From Chelydra serpentina (lineage: Eukaryota; Chordata; Testudines; Chelydridae), in NCBI GenBank assembly GCA_037349315.1, contig JBAIAC010000008.1, positions 125,672,001 to 125,736,000 on the forward strand: a DNA stretch of 64,000 nucleotides, read 5' to 3'. Made by a program: the position numbers and the translations under genes. The stretch's first letter is position 1. Each line of letters opens with the position of its first letter. Positions 1 through 11,526 of this stretch are shown in pieces. The notes below the pieces were generated by a model, which worked only from the letters and a program-made list of their open reading frames with translations, was not told where the DNA came from and ran no database searches.

Positions 1-184
1 CAATACCAAATACCTCAGTGTTTTAATTTTTAAACTGCCACCCGCTCAGTAATCAGAATCAGTAATTATACTTCATTATACTTTTGCCAACTCTCACAAT
101 TTTATTGCAAATCTAATAGTATTTGGTGTATAAACTCCCGGTTCCTGGAGTCTTGTGATTATTTGAAAAGTTCTGCTTTTAGTA

Positions 185-375
185 CCAAAGTTTATAGCCT
201 CATGGTTTCAGAAAAAAAATCTTGAAAATGTGAACTCTAGAAGAGTCAAACACCAGGAGGCAAATGAAAAGAACCCCATATTTATTATTATTAAACTCTC
301 ATGATTTTTAAGACAATCATGAATTTGTGACCCCAACTCATGATTTTTTAATGTTTTGGGTTGGCAATACTGCAC
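185..375. repeat. Dispersed repeat copy A (ends TTGGCAATACTGC)
   Basis: The stretch with GAAAATGTGA, then AGGAGGCAAATGAAAAGAACCC, then TCATGATTTTT and a terminal GTTGGCAATACTG recurs in the same order and strand at about 31245-31597, with substitutions. The other copy begins with the inverted end GGATTGCCAACTG, so the family may be an old DNA element with short inverted ends. The left end of this copy is not clear and no target duplication is visible. Confidence 0.4.
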
Positions 376-3009
376 TCGTGGCTGCTTGAGAACAACAGGG
401 TACAATGTATAAACTTTTCAAAGATGCAAAGCAGCAGGGTAGATGGCTCCCTGCTATCCTCAAATCACTTATTTTACCAAAGACAGCCAGACTTATTGAT
501 AGTCATTCCTATCAATAAGGATAATCTTGTGGTTAAAGAGCACTCCACAGCTAGGCCTCTCACGAGCAAAAACTCACAACTGTGTGACAATTTGTGATAT
601 GGGAACGTTCCACTAGGGGCTAGGATGGAATCATCACACTCCTTCCAACCTATGATCTCTGGCAGGATCCAAATTCAGGTCTCAAGGGGTGAGAGACTAA
701 ATATGCCACATACTATCATAAAATGCTTTCAGGATCTAACCCAGTCAGTCTAAATCAAATACATCTACCTTATGTCTACACTAAGAAAATCAAATAAATC
801 TTCACTTGAATACAGGATTTTTCCATGAATAAATCAACATTTAATGTTTCTTGGCTAGTGATCTACTTCCGCCACATGGGAACAACTCCACATCTTAAAA
901 AGATGATTTATTTATACTGATTTATTTCAGTACACTTATCTCAGACAAGCAAATTTATCTTTGAAACCTAATATGCCTTCATAAAGAATACTATTGGTTT
1001 TATTAGCTCCCAGGAATCTGGCCAGTTTCTGAAAGAATTAACTCATTAAAGAGGAGGCAGAACCTGCAGCTGATTTTACGAGAGGACCGCGTTTTTTCAT
1101 GGTGCAACAACTACATGCACGGAATCAGGAAATCACTGTCAGCATCACAAGTCAACTCATTACCAAAAGCTGAAAATACACATGAACTGACCCATGGTGA
1201 ACATGAAACGTGGCTAAAAAATGGTCACTGGCTGTTAAAGGTCACTGGCTCCTCTGTATAAAATGCACGCAGAGTTATACCAACACCATTAGAGATGGGC
1301 CAAGGATGAAAGGTTTGGATCTAAACTTTGGAAAGCTTAGATCTGGGGTTCTGGACCAGTCCCATCTTTAAACAAGACACAGTGAGTTATGGCACAGGAC
1401 ACTCACTCAACTTGACCATGTTTTTTCTGTAATCAATAATTAATATAATTTTAAAAGCAACAACAAATCATCCAATTTTAATCTGAAAACTTAACTTAGA
1501 GAAGAGCGAGGCGATGCTCATGGTTATAGGAAAGCATTTTGAGAAACTTGCTGGCAGTTTGAGAGTGCCTGCTACCCAGAGAGGAAGCCGGTCCTGGTAA
1601 GAGGAAGGTGCAGTTATGACTGACCGGTGTTTTTAGATTTTGTGTTTTCTGTTTGATTTTCACTCTACATTGCTTAAAGTGAGGTTCCACTCATAAAAGT
1701 GATTAGGTAAAACGTATACCTCCTTACTCAAGAGATTTGCTCCTGTGTACATGTTCCCAGCCAGAGTTAATGACTTTAGTGACTTAAAAAAAAGGCTTTG
1801 CTGCATTTAACTCTTATTAGCACCTTGGAGCCAACTCTGGGAGAGAGAGTTGAATTCTATTCCCTTGTGTGCTTCATCAGCAGAATTATGTATCAAGTTC
1901 AAACTGAAAGCAACAGAGTTGCAGTGGTTCAATGAAGAGCAGAATTTGGTTTGAAATACCTTTTTTACCCATGATGATATGCAGGAAGGATAAAAAGACT
2001 GCCTTTCAATTTGCGGGGCTCATAGTTAGAAATATGTTTTTTTGATTTGCAAACGGGCCATATCTGACCTGGAAAGCACTGAGAAACAAAAACAGATCTA
2101 TTTGCGGAGAAAAGAGATTGAATAAATGCTTTGCCCTGGGCACTATATAAATTAAGTAGATACACATCAGAATAGAATGAGAATTTTTATTCATCAGCAA
2201 CAAACTGAAAATCCCTGAAACTCGGGAAAGGTTATGATCTCGTTGTGAACGTCACAGCTGTTCCCTGTCTATGATGAGATACACTGAAACCCTGGATCCC
2301 AATACTTCTGAACTCTGAAGAAGTCTGAATCCAGATCCAAACTGTGAATGATTGGGCCCATCTCTACGTTTAAATCACATAAATCCATCCACTTCCAGCA
2401 TGCACATAGGGAAATGCGTGTATGATTTCCATCGCACATTTTTTTATTCACCTAAATTAGAAAAGCAGACGAGAAAAGCAGCTTGATTCTATCCTGTTGA
2501 GTTAATCAACGCATTGTGAATTTCAAATGGAGATGTTAAGAGTTGATTTTGTTCAATGGAAACATTAGTTTACCTCTGAATTCCTCAATGGAAACTACTT
2601 GATCACTTTACATAAACAACTCCATGAGCAGATGTTAGTGCATAACACGCACAGCTGGTTCCAACTGGCCATTTGGTGCACACAACCATTCTCCTCAAAA
2701 TATTTCACATCCGTATTTTAACTTAACTACTTGTCCCTTTGTGTAAAAAGGACATCTGAAACAGGAAGTTCATTTTGTTTTTAAATGCTTACTGTGTAGA
2801 ATCCTGCTCTCCTTCCTTTGCGAGTCATCCCAAAGGGGCTACACATGTAAGTACAACAGGAATGATTTGGTGTGAGGTGAGGAAGAGCCATCAGGATAAC
2901 TTGAGACAGCCAATTTCAATATTGTGGGATTGAAAGAAATCTCCGTTAACTGTACCACATTATACAGAACTATATGAGGAATGCTAATCCAGACCCTTTC
3001 CCATCTAGA

Positions 3010-3250
3010 TCACTAATTCAAATTCCACCTGTGACGGCAGTAATTGAAAGCTGTTACCATCTGGCAGCTGTTTGGTGGTCCATGTGAAATGAATTTGGTG
3101 ATTTCTTTCCAGTTCCTAATAGGCAGTTCCTGCATCACAAAACCACCACCAAAACTGGCACTATTTGGTATCCTTATTGATAGTCTTACCAGAGAAACTG
3201 AATGGTCACGGAGACGGAACTATCTTCTTGCTGATATATTTTTAAATCAA
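3010..3250 (+). repeat. Unassigned dispersed repeat, copy 1
   Basis: Shares an ordered series of words with 13585-13830 on the same strand: GTGACGGCAG/CAGTGACA, AGCTGT, TGGTGTCC/TGGTGGTCCATGTGAAATGA, CATCACAAAACCACCA, TTATCCTTG, GACAGTCT and AACTGAATGGTCA. Both copies are diverged and carry no open frame. The class is unknown to me. Confidence 0.55.
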
Positions 3251-3476
3251 CCTCTTGGACAGCACATGACTGAGTCCCATGTTTACGCCCATTCCACACA
3301 GACCTGCTATTAGCTAGGGTTGATGTTCATTACTGTAAATTACAGACCTTCGAGGTGCTGAAATTATAGATAACTTTATATATTTTGAAGAATCGAATCC
3401 CATATAATTCAATCTCTTCCTTCTGACATCCACGTGTTATGCCACTTTCGGTCTTGATCACAGATTTCAACACTGA

Positions 3477-3549
3477 GGGCCCTGATCCAAAGCCTGCTGA
3501 AGTCAATGAAAAGACTTCCACGGACTTCAGCAGGCTTTAGATCAGGCCC
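3477..3549. repeat. 73-bp palindromic interspersed repeat (GGGCCTGATC ends)
   Basis: Left arm 3477-3504 and right arm 3523-3549 are inverted complements apart from one extra base and one mismatch (core AAGCCTGCTGAAGTC / GACTTCAGCAGGCTT), with an 18-nt loop. Similar palindromes with GGGCC(C)TGAT termini occur at 15429-15520 and 44879-45004. Confidence 0.75.
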
Positions 3550-3869
3550 TGGGTCACATGAATAGTATAAAGCAAAAGCTACTGCAAAAAACACAGCTCT
3601 CCTCCTAGAACCCTCAACAAGAGCAAAGTTCAGCAGGACCAGTATCTCTCAACTGAGATTTCATAGAACTACATGTGCCACTAGATGGCACCTAAAGTCA
3701 AATAGAAGCAAATTCTATCAATGAAAAGCATTACATTCTTACAGGGGCAAATGTTCAAAAATGGCCTCTAATTTTGCATACATAACTGATTTTGCATGCA
3801 GTGTTGTGAATGTTACTAACCGAATGCAGTCTTAGGAAAACAAGAACTGCCCGCTCCCCTGCCCCCGCG

Positions 3870-4021
3870 CACCCAAGGGCCATCTAGTCTGGTATCTGGT
3901 CTCCAATGGCAGACAGCACTAGCTCCTTCAGAGGAAGCTGGAAAACCTTGTAGTAATACAGATGTGGAATAATCTATTCCCTGCCTCTCCTTGCATTAGC
4001 TGTTATTCTGATCGCTAACAC
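3870..4021 (-). repeat. L3/CR1-like LINE fragment
   Basis: Contains CATCTAGTCTGGTATCTG, GGCAGACAGCACTAGCTCC and TGCATTAGCTGTTATTCTGATC in an order parallel to the clearer LINE fragment at 23405-24420 (CCATCTAGTTCAGTATTCTG, ACAGCAGCCAG, TCCTGATC). The element is read on the minus strand. It stops at the MITE starting at 4025. Confidence 0.5.
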
Positions 4022-4024
4022 TTA

Positions 4025-4310
4025 GCCCAGGTCTACACTAACCCCCCCTGTTGAACTAAGATACGCAACTTCAGCTACATTAATAACGTAGCTGAAGTCG
4101 AAGTACCTTAGTTCGAACTTACCTGTGGTCCAGACGCGGCGCGCAGGCTCCCCCGTCGACTCCGCCTACTCCACTCGTCGAGCTGGATTACCAGCGTCGA
4201 CGAGGGAGCACTTCCTGGTTCGATTTATCGCGTCTTGACAAGACGCGATAAATCGAACCCAGAACATCGATCCCGCGCCTCCGACGCGACGGGTAAGTAT
4301 AGACATACCC
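4025..4310. mobile_element. Harbinger-like MITE with nested hairpins
   Basis: Flanked by TTA at 4022-4024 and 4311-4313. The ends are imperfect inverted repeats (GCCCAGGTCTACACT / AGTATAGACATACCC). Two internal palindromes stand out: 4053-4114 (GAACTAAG...CTTCAGCTAC with its complement) and a perfect one at about 4217-4259 with 21-bp arms around a single base. No coding capacity. The 3-bp TWA duplication and TCTACACT end suggest PIF/Harbinger, so it would rely on a transposase elsewhere. Confidence 0.75.
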
Positions 4311-4313
4311 TTA

Positions 4314-4533
4314 GGCTGTGGCTACACTACAGAGCTGTAGTGTTGCTAACGCAGGTGCTCTGAGCTGATGGGAGAGAGCTCTCCTGTCAACATAGTTACT
4401 CCAGCCCCCCGAGAGCAGTGGTAACTATGCTGGCGGGAGAGCTTCCACACCGGTGCTTAGTCGATGGGATAGCTTATTCACACCCCTGACTGGCATTATT
4501 TATACTGACATAGGTGGTAATGTGTACACAGCC
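4314..4533. mobile_element. Harbinger-like MITE, directly adjacent to the previous one
   Basis: Begins GGCTGTGGCTACACTAC and ends TAATGTGTACACAGCC, flanked by TTA at 4311-4313 and 4534-4536. The left TTA is also the right duplication of the upstream MITE. The start resembles the end of the autonomous Harbinger element at 25703 (GGCCCTGGCTACACTC), so cross-mobilisation by that transposase is plausible. Confidence 0.75.
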
Positions 4534-5104
4534 TTAGAGATTGACAAACGCTGAAGTAGAAGGTCTAATATATAATTTTCACTTCCACCACCAGCGCTCC
4601 CCTGAGATATGTATTCTCCTAAGCCACCAAACCAGCACCAAAGGTACTCACAAGCAAGGAAGACTTTCATTTGCACCCGCAAGCAAGTACACCAGGAATA
4701 CTGCAACCGGAAGGGGATTAGGGATGGAAAAATCAGTGGTCAGGCTGAAGCCTCTTTGAAAAAGTTGCCCTAAATTATCTCTCACATATACTGTGCATAA
4801 TTACTTCCTCTGTGCTTTCCTAAGTCACACTCTATTACAGAGTAACACACTGCTCTCAAATGCAGTAGTAACAAGTCATGGACAAGGGAAAAATAAACCT
4901 GCCAAGTACACACTGGGACTTTTTCAAAGTGAGGATGAGAAAAATTGGAATTCCCAGGCACAGAAAGTAACTGGAACAGATTTGGTCTCTAATATGCAAT
5001 TTATGCTGAATGATACCACTAATTTCCTTCTTAAACCAACATACCAGTCAGTTAAAGATGCTGTCATTCTAAAAGTTTTCCTGATAGATTATTAATACCA
5101 AAAA

Positions 5105-5455
5105 GTGTAAACAGTAGGTCTGATCAAAAATTTTCCATCAAAACTGATTTTGGATAGAAAATTGGGTTTCAACTAACTAACATTTTCACTAACTGTCTGC
5201 TTTCCACAGAAAAATGTTGATATTTTTATAAAAAAAATCAAATGCCCAATCACTGGAAAAATTTCCCACCAAGAGGAGACACTGTGGTTCATAATGGAAC
5301 ATGTCCAACCAGGGACTGGGCGGGCTATAAAGGACAATGAGATCATGAGGCTCTGCAGCAGCTTTTCTGAACCAAATTATTTCCCATTTTGTCCCAAATA
5401 TTTTGGTTTTCAATTTTTGACTGAAAATTCAGAATTTTTCTGTAGAAAATAAAAA
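5105..5455. repeat. Old A/T-rich imperfect palindromic repeat
   Basis: Words such as AAAAATTTTCCATC, GGAAAAATTTCCCACC near the left and TCAATTTTTGACTGAAAATTC near the right are roughly complementary. A similar texture occurs at 34540-34770. No target duplication identified. Confidence 0.3.
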
Positions 5456-5522
5456 CCCTATTGTTTGTAGCATGTAAGACAGGACACCAATCTTTTATAA
5501 GAAAATCAAGGTGATATTGTAC

Positions 5523-5728
5523 CATTTGGCTTTGGAGCCATTCGATCAAAGCTTCTGCTGTTGAATCTGGGACCTGACATCGCAGTCCTTCTTTTTCGTC
5601 CGCTTCCATCATCTCTAATAAACCGCGCAAATCCTCCACAAGGTGCAGTGCTCGCAGGCTCCCCATGAATGGAGAGGTAGGGGACTGACAATCAAATATA
5701 CCATTGGAATACTCCAAAGCCTTGGAAC
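5523..5728 (-). CDS. PPFIBP1: PPFIBP1 (liprin-beta-1) second coding exon
   Basis: On the minus strand the exon follows the acceptor TTTTGTCTAG and ends ...CAAATG before donor GTACAA (from 5522). It supplies the last two bases of a Gly codon and then 68 codons beginning SKALEYSNGIFDCQ, continuing through SPFMGSLRALHLVEDLRGLL and ending EWLQSQM. This matches the liprin-beta-1 segment between the N-terminal peptide and the long coiled-coil region, apart from a few conservative changes. Exon length (206 nt) and phase (in after base 1, out at phase 0) fit the start exon at 8730-8823. The following coding exon should lie at lower coordinates on this strand; I could not find it in 1-5522, so it is probably outside the window. 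Confidence 0.94.
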
Positions 5729-6897
5729 CTAGACAAAAGCAAGGTAAAGAGACAAGGATTACATTAGATAAGCCACAAGAGTAAATAAATATATAAATAC
5801 AATTATGAGACTTGCTATAATACAACGAGGAGGTTCGGCACCTACAGGGATTCCTAGTGACAAATATTTATTACCAACCAAATTCAGACCTGGATCTGGA
5901 TTTTGAACCTCACAGATTTTAAGGGTGTTTGGATGCAGGCTCATCTCCATGTTATAGCACAGGCATAGGTAATTCTTCACTGATACTCATCTGGTGTTCT
6001 GATGCTACCTGTAACTTGTATCTTTTCTACAATGTACAGTAAACCTAACATGATATATCACAGGCTGTTCGGATTGTCTTGCAGCAGAGTAATATGCCAA
6101 TACAAAGCACACGGGAGTTCAAGACACAGCTTGGTCCCCCAGCTCCCTAGGCTACCAGAGGTTGGGAATACTGTCGAAGAAACGTGCTCAGCTCTAGCAG
6201 TGTTTTGTCTCACTCTGCGGTGATTACATGACTCAAGAGAGACACTGATGGGTTCCACAGGGAATTGCAGTCAACATTTTTCACTCAAAAAGATAGGTTA
6301 CCCTGATGCAAGGGCTTGGAAGCCTTTAAAAAAAAAATAAAGAGAATAAACGAAGAGGGAGAGAAAAGAAATATTGAATGATTTCCCCTAAAATTAAAAC
6401 CCTAAGCCCAAACAAGTTGGATATTGGGGTGTTCACACGTTAGTATTAATAAGCAAAAGTTATCATTCACTAACACAAAGGATGTTCACTCTAAAGTTAA
6501 AGGTTCAATTAAAATGGGAAGAAATTCACAGTTAAAGATGATTTAAGTTAGCTTGGATAATTCTGTCTCGATACTTCAACACACTGATTTGAGACTGTCA
6601 CATCTGTAACGACTTCATACTGTAATGCCTAGACACAATGAGACGTATTAACGACAAAGTATCAGCCTTTGTGCTGTTAACTGTTTGGATATTACAGATA
6701 TATGCAGAATGTACACTTCCTTCTAAGCCTTCATTTGTCTGGCAGTCTGAAAAATGCAAGCATCCCAACTTTGAGAAATTCCCTTTGAGAAAATTAAAAA
6801 AGAGAAAAATCCCCTGCAGAAGTATAGGAGGTGATGGGATAGAATTAACAACTCCTTTGCAATATTATTTAAAGGGTTGTAAAGACATATGTAATTA

Positions 6898-7685
6898 CCG
6901 TATATACTCGTTCATAAGCCACATTTTTTTTTTAGTAAAAAAGGGAAGCATCAGAGAAGGGGGTTGGCTTATGAACGGGTATAGAGAGAGGGAGAGGTGG
7001 GACACAGCCACCCCCCCCAACAGAGGGGGCAAGGAGAGGCAGCACAGCCAGAAGAGCCAGAAGGGAAGAGGCGAGGCCAGAGTCTCTCCACTTCTGGCCA
7101 CGCTGCTCTCCCCCGCCAGCCTCCGAAGCAGCTGCAGCTCCAGGGCTGGCAGGCTGCGGCCCCGCAGCCCGGCCCCGCGCGCCAGAACATGCGGTGGCTG
7201 CGCCGCCCGGTCTGGCCCGCCGGAGCAGGCTGCGGCCGCGCTGCCCAGCCTGCCGGAGCAGCTCCAGCCAGGCAAGAGACATCCTCCCCTGGCCTGCCTC
7301 AGCTAAGGTGGGAAGGGATGGGATAGGGAGTGTGGAGGTCCCGGGCTAGGGGTGGTGTCATGTGGAGGGTAGTCACAGGGGTTACTCCCCTGACCCCCAG
7401 CTTCTTCCCTCCCCAAGGTTTCCCCACCAGTTCCCCCCCAAAGTAAGATACTTTGTTTACTTAGGTTTACCTCCATGCCTGCGGACGCTCGAGGTAAACA
7501 AACCGTCTTGGCCCTCCAGCAGCTTATCTGATGGGCCGGGAGCCAAAGTTTGCCGACCCCTGAATTATTGGATCAGTTTATGAGTGAGTCATAAAAAATT
7601 TCCATTTTTACTTATCTATCTTGGGGTGAGGTGGGAGAGAGGAGGCGGCTTATAAATGAACCGGCTTATGATCGAGTATATACGG
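6898..7685. mobile_element. TA-flanked DNA transposon derivative with 23-bp TIRs
   Basis: Starts CCGTATATACTCGTTCATAAGCC-type and ends with its inverse; 22 of 23 positions match, the difference being GTTC versus GATC. Flanked by TA at 6896-6897 and 7686-7687. The GC-rich middle (about 6990-7300) gives long frames on both strands, but none looks like a transposase, so the element is non-autonomous. A second transposon end (CAGGGGTCGGCAAACTTTGG, minus strand at 7543-7562) lies inside it. Confidence 0.85.
7460..7562 (-). mobile_element. hAT-like terminal fragment nested in the 6898-7685 element
   Basis: Minus-strand sequence from 7562 begins CAGGGGTCGGCAAACTTTGG and continues through GTTTGTTTACCT to about 7460. 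This is the typical terminus of a hAT-type MITE. I do not see the opposite end or an 8-bp duplication, so it is a fragment or was captured. Confidence 0.5.
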
Positions 7686-8729
7686 TAAGTCTTTGGTGTC
7701 TTAAACATCCTGATAACCACCCTTTATTTTTACATTAAACCCCATGCTGTCCAAGCCTACTTGGGCCCTTCATAATACAGACCCTTGACCAGATCTGCAT
7801 GCTAATATCTACTTAGAGAGATTTAGATAGACTGTATCAATCCTAGGGCATCATGACGACCCATTGTATTCACTGCACATGTGTGCCAGAGGTCTTTAAG
7901 AAGATAGCATTGTGGAGAAAAGTCAGTCCAGCAAAGCAGGCACTTTTTGAAACTATTTTTTAAAAGGAAATTATTGTATGTGGGATTGTTGAAGCTTCAT
8001 ATCTCTGATGCTGCCTACGCAGAATACTTCTTCAATTTGAACAGCTGTTTGGATAGCTCTGCTGGAATGGAATCAAACCAAAAACTTCTGTCTGCTTTGT
8101 TTCTCTGTTTTATATGAATGTATTTTTTTCACAGCTCACTGGACACAGTTTAAAGAGTTCAGGAAGTAATATACTTTTTGATCTCTCTCCCCAGCCCAGT
8201 AAAAATGTATGAGCAAATTGCTCATGCTTATGAAAACATTAAAGTTAGAGATAGGCCCAAACCAAAGTCCTGATTCAAAAAGTCCCTACTTTGAAGGGAT
8301 CAAAATTCAGTTCTTAATCTGAATTGTCCCATTCAGGCCTATTTAAATTAAATTTCTCTCAAGACTTGAGTGAGGTACAGCACTAGACAAGCTTTCCCTT
8401 TCTGACACCCCACTACTCTTCAAACACACACTAATCCTGATTCAAAACATCCTTGGCTATTCCAGTCCTTCAAGTTGAACTACATTGCCCAATGGGTTTG
8501 TGAAGTATAGTGATGGGGAGATAGGAGAAAAGGTGCAACTGAATTGGCACTGTGTGTTTGCGGAGATTTGTGCCATCCTCTTTCAAATCGGTTTGCACCC
8601 TTTGAGTTTCACGAGTTAGTAAGGAGTCATCAAACACAGTTCTGTTTGCATCCTCCTTCGACTGGAACTCAGCCCTCCACAGATGACAGGAGGATTGAAC
8701 TGGTTAAACAAACAGCATCATGTTTTTAC

Positions 8730-8823
8730 CTGCTATAATGCCATCCATCTGTTCCAAAGCTGCAGCCAGCATATCACTTGCGTCACTCATCATCTTCCTG
8801 CTTCTCAAGGGTACTGCTGAAGC
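8730..8823 (-). CDS. PPFIBP1: PPFIBP1 (liprin-beta-1) start-codon exon
   Basis: Liprin-beta-1 is a cytoplasmic scaffold of the LAR-phosphatase-interacting liprin family; it binds liprin-alpha and acts at cell adhesions and in lymphatic vessel integrity. On the minus strand the exon runs from an acceptor (TTGTTAG at 8830-8824) to a donor (GTAAAA from 8729). The first ATG is at 8793-8791 with a second ATG directly after it. The 21 whole codons read MMSDASDMLAAALEQMDGII plus A, with one base carried over, which is the N-terminus I know for liprin-beta-1; liprin-beta-2 differs (MASDAS start). About 30 nt of 5' UTR precede the ATG. The carried base G joins GT of the exon at 5728 to give Gly, so phase and sequence agree. 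Recognition is from memory of the family. Confidence 0.93.
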
Positions 8824-11526
8824 CTAACAAGAAATGAAATGATAATTCTGTTACATGGACACCAACACTTCAAAAGCCTCAGCTCTACAAATCAGTCTGC
8901 AAGTGGCTATTCACTTCACCGTTGTATTAAATTTAGATGGAATACATGGGCCAAAAGTGTTAACATAACCCAGTCGCTGTCCAACATTAAACAGTGTTAA
9001 ACAAGGTCTGGGGTTTGGTATTCAGAGACCTCAGCTTGCTTAATACTATGGCAAACGCACCATTAAAAATAAACTTTTTATTAAAGATACAGAGAAGGAA
9101 AAAACATTTCAAGCATCTGCAAAGAAAAATATTAAACCCTTCTTTCATTTTAACAACATCCCTTGTTCCCTTTCCTTTAGCTGGAGAGTTTTTTTAGAAG
9201 GAAACCTCCCCGTCTTGTTTGACAGTCTCTTCGATGGCATTAACGATGGTCATAACTGTCCTTTTGGGGAAAAGAGAAGTGCGTTGAAATGGGCTGGAAC
9301 TGTTGTTGTTGTTAAAGTCTGATCCCATTTTATTTCAGGTGGTCTTTGGGATTCAGATGGAGCTGGTAGGACTAGCGCTGCCATCTGGATCCCTCTCTCT
9401 GGCCCAGTCTGGTCAGGATGTCTCTCGGGATCAGGATGACGAAGGCTGGGGTCCCAGGAGACACTGAGGAACAGTCATGATGGCGAAGTTGCTCCAGTAG
9501 CCTCACTCTGTTCTTATTCCTCCCCTCCTGCCCGCAAAAGTCTCTTTTTTAAGGACCCAAAAAGGGAGTAGTAGGTGGAGTAGCTCATCCCCTCATTATT
9601 TTGTCCACCAATTAGACCTAGTACCTGACACATCAATTTTGGTTCATTAGTTTTTGGTTCCACATTTCTTGTTTTTACTGAACACTACAGTCATTGAATT
9701 AACTTAATAGGCCTCTTTGCTTAAACTAATTCAGTTTTTTTTGGTCTCACTTTCATACCTTTTTAGAACATTCATTATTGAAAGCAATTACTTTCCATGA
9801 ACATTTGTTTTATAGGTTATTGCAACATCTCTTGAACTTTCATGTACTTTTTTTTTTTTTTTTTTTTTTTTACAATTGAGCTTACAATTAGGGTACATTT
9901 GTAAACCCAATTACCGCAGCATCACTCAGTGTCCTCTAAATTTAGGAAGCCTACAAAGCAGCAGGTTTCCTTCCTGACCACTGGCAATATGCAGGCATAT
10001 CTCACCTAAGCCCGGACTGAGCTGCTAGGAAATCAAGTCTTTGCTTGGTGGGCTGGTCGTTATCTTTGGCAGGTCCGTTCACAGTCACGTTCATATGCGT
10101 CAACGGCCTGTATTGTAGAACATTGGTGGCCCTCTAATTCCCACGAGCAGAGGCATGTGAAGCTTCAGACAGCTCATAGAGGAGAAACAGCATGCTCAAA
10201 TAGCCAACTGAAATTTGCCAGAAGGGAAGTAAATTGAGGATGACGCTTTAATCACAGAGGTAAGCCTGAGTCTCTGCTCTACAGCTCCCCATGGCCCACA
10301 ACCCCTCTTCTCTTCTGAAGTCCCTCACGAATCAAAGACAGTCTCACAGCGGATGAGAAAGGAAATAACTCTTGATTAATAGGGCACACTGTTCTATATC
10401 AATGGTGCATCTGGGGGGAAAGAACCCAATTTCAGATAATCCAGGTTTCAGGAAGTTCAGGTAAGTCCGGGGGTCTAGTGTTCGTGCATTACTTCAATAG
10501 AGACAGAGGGGAAAAAACAGCCCATGAGTAATTTTAGGACTTCTCTAAAGGTTCTAAATACGTGTCACTTGCATTATTGTGAGACTGTTTGTGGAAACAA
10601 GATGACAAGTGGCGGCAAAATAAAAGATGAATATCAAATAAAATAAATTAGCAAATAAATATACAAAAATAGTTTCTTGTACATAAGGAGAGTGCTTCTA
10701 GTTGTTATCTTTTTAACAAGAGTCAGCAGTGTGTGAACCAAATTGTCCCCTAGGAGAACTCCAGAGAAAACAATGGAGTTACACCACAATTACTCTAATC
10801 CCAGAGCATTTACAAGTTGAGAATAAAGAGGGATTTAAAAACCGGACTTTTCTCGGAAGGACACTTCAAGCAGAGCTTGGAAAAGCTAACCTCCTGGACA
10901 TACTTCCCAGGATGATAAACTGGGAGTTTGGGAATTTAAATGGATGATTTAAAGAAAAAAAAGCAGTATTTTAAGTTTTGGTCCTCAAACTTTATTTCTT
11001 AGTTGAATCACTCCCGCTTTCCCAGCTGCAACAACTCATCCTTGTTTCCTGTTATCCTTTAGCTCATGAGAACACTCAACTTTCAAAAAAATCAACATAA
11101 AAGGCTTTTAAAGATGGCAACCCACTTCCTTTGCACCAGTTTCAACTGACTGCATCAGAGCTGGCCCAGACCAGAAGATCAGCCACAGCCTCTCCCCACT
11201 GTGCCTAGCTGAGGTAATTGGTGAAACCCTTCAGCAGGAATCAAAAGGGGCCAAAGTTAAATGCACAAGTGGCAGCCATCTTAGGAGTACCTGGTGTGCC
11301 AGAGTTCAAATCTCTTATTTTAAAACAAGTGAAGGGAACCCCTCACCACAAGTATTTATAGCCAATGTACTTTGCCTAATTAACCAGCATACGGTCTTTC
11401 ATTTCAAGTCTAACGCTCCATGCAGCTCAGAGACAAAGTTGACATATCTTACTAGAAAGTAACAAAAAACCTTACACACGGCGAAAAACATCCTGCAGTT
11501 GTGAAGGAGATTTTATATATCTATTA
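8824..11526. other. Upstream region or 5' intron of PPFIBP1, part 1
   Basis: No gene found. Positions 9200-10260 have the low-complexity-free texture of a long old interspersed repeat (GGTCTTTGGGATTCAGATGG, TCTCGGGATCAGGATGACG), which I suspect is retroelement-derived but cannot assign. A T24 tract lies at 9848-9871. Positions 10260-11526 show nothing recognisable. Confidence 0.5.
9848..9871. repeat. Poly-T tract (T24)
   Basis: 24 consecutive T. It could be the poly-A tail of a minus-strand retrocopy, but no target duplication is obvious. Confidence 0.95.

Larger units (their letters stand above)
1..5522 (-). other. PPFIBP1: PPFIBP1 intron following the second coding exon (partial)
   Basis: No coding exon is convincing here; the short reading frames are AT-rich chance frames. 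It holds a possible repeat copy near 185-375, a dispersed repeat at 3010-3250, a palindromic repeat at 3477-3549, a LINE fragment ending at 4021, two MITEs at 4025-4533, and an old A/T-rich imperfect palindrome around 5105-5455. Positions 400-3000 show only degenerate pieces (for example the AGAGATGGGCC-type ends near 1291 and 2357) and otherwise nothing I can name. Confidence 0.7.
5729..8729 (-). other. PPFIBP1: PPFIBP1 intron between first and second coding exons
   Basis: GT at 8729-8728 and AG at 5730-5729 bound an intron of about 3.0 kb on the minus strand. It contains the TA-flanked transposon at 6898-7685 with a nested hAT end. The plus-strand reading frame at 6638-7306 runs into that transposon and is not a gene. 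The rest (5729-6897 and 7688-8729) shows no other recognisable feature apart from a degenerate GAGATAGGCCC-type repeat end near 8250. Confidence 0.85.

Noticed and set aside
5506..5825. 160-codon minus frame taken as one exon
   Set aside because: Only 5523-5728 is coding. The flanks are intron: clear AG and GT sites bound the conserved part, and the outer residues have no liprin similarity.
6638..7306. 222-codon plus-strand frame with a hydrophobic start
   Set aside because: The frame runs from AT-rich intron straight into the TIR of the transposon at 6898, so the predicted protein is a chance fusion.
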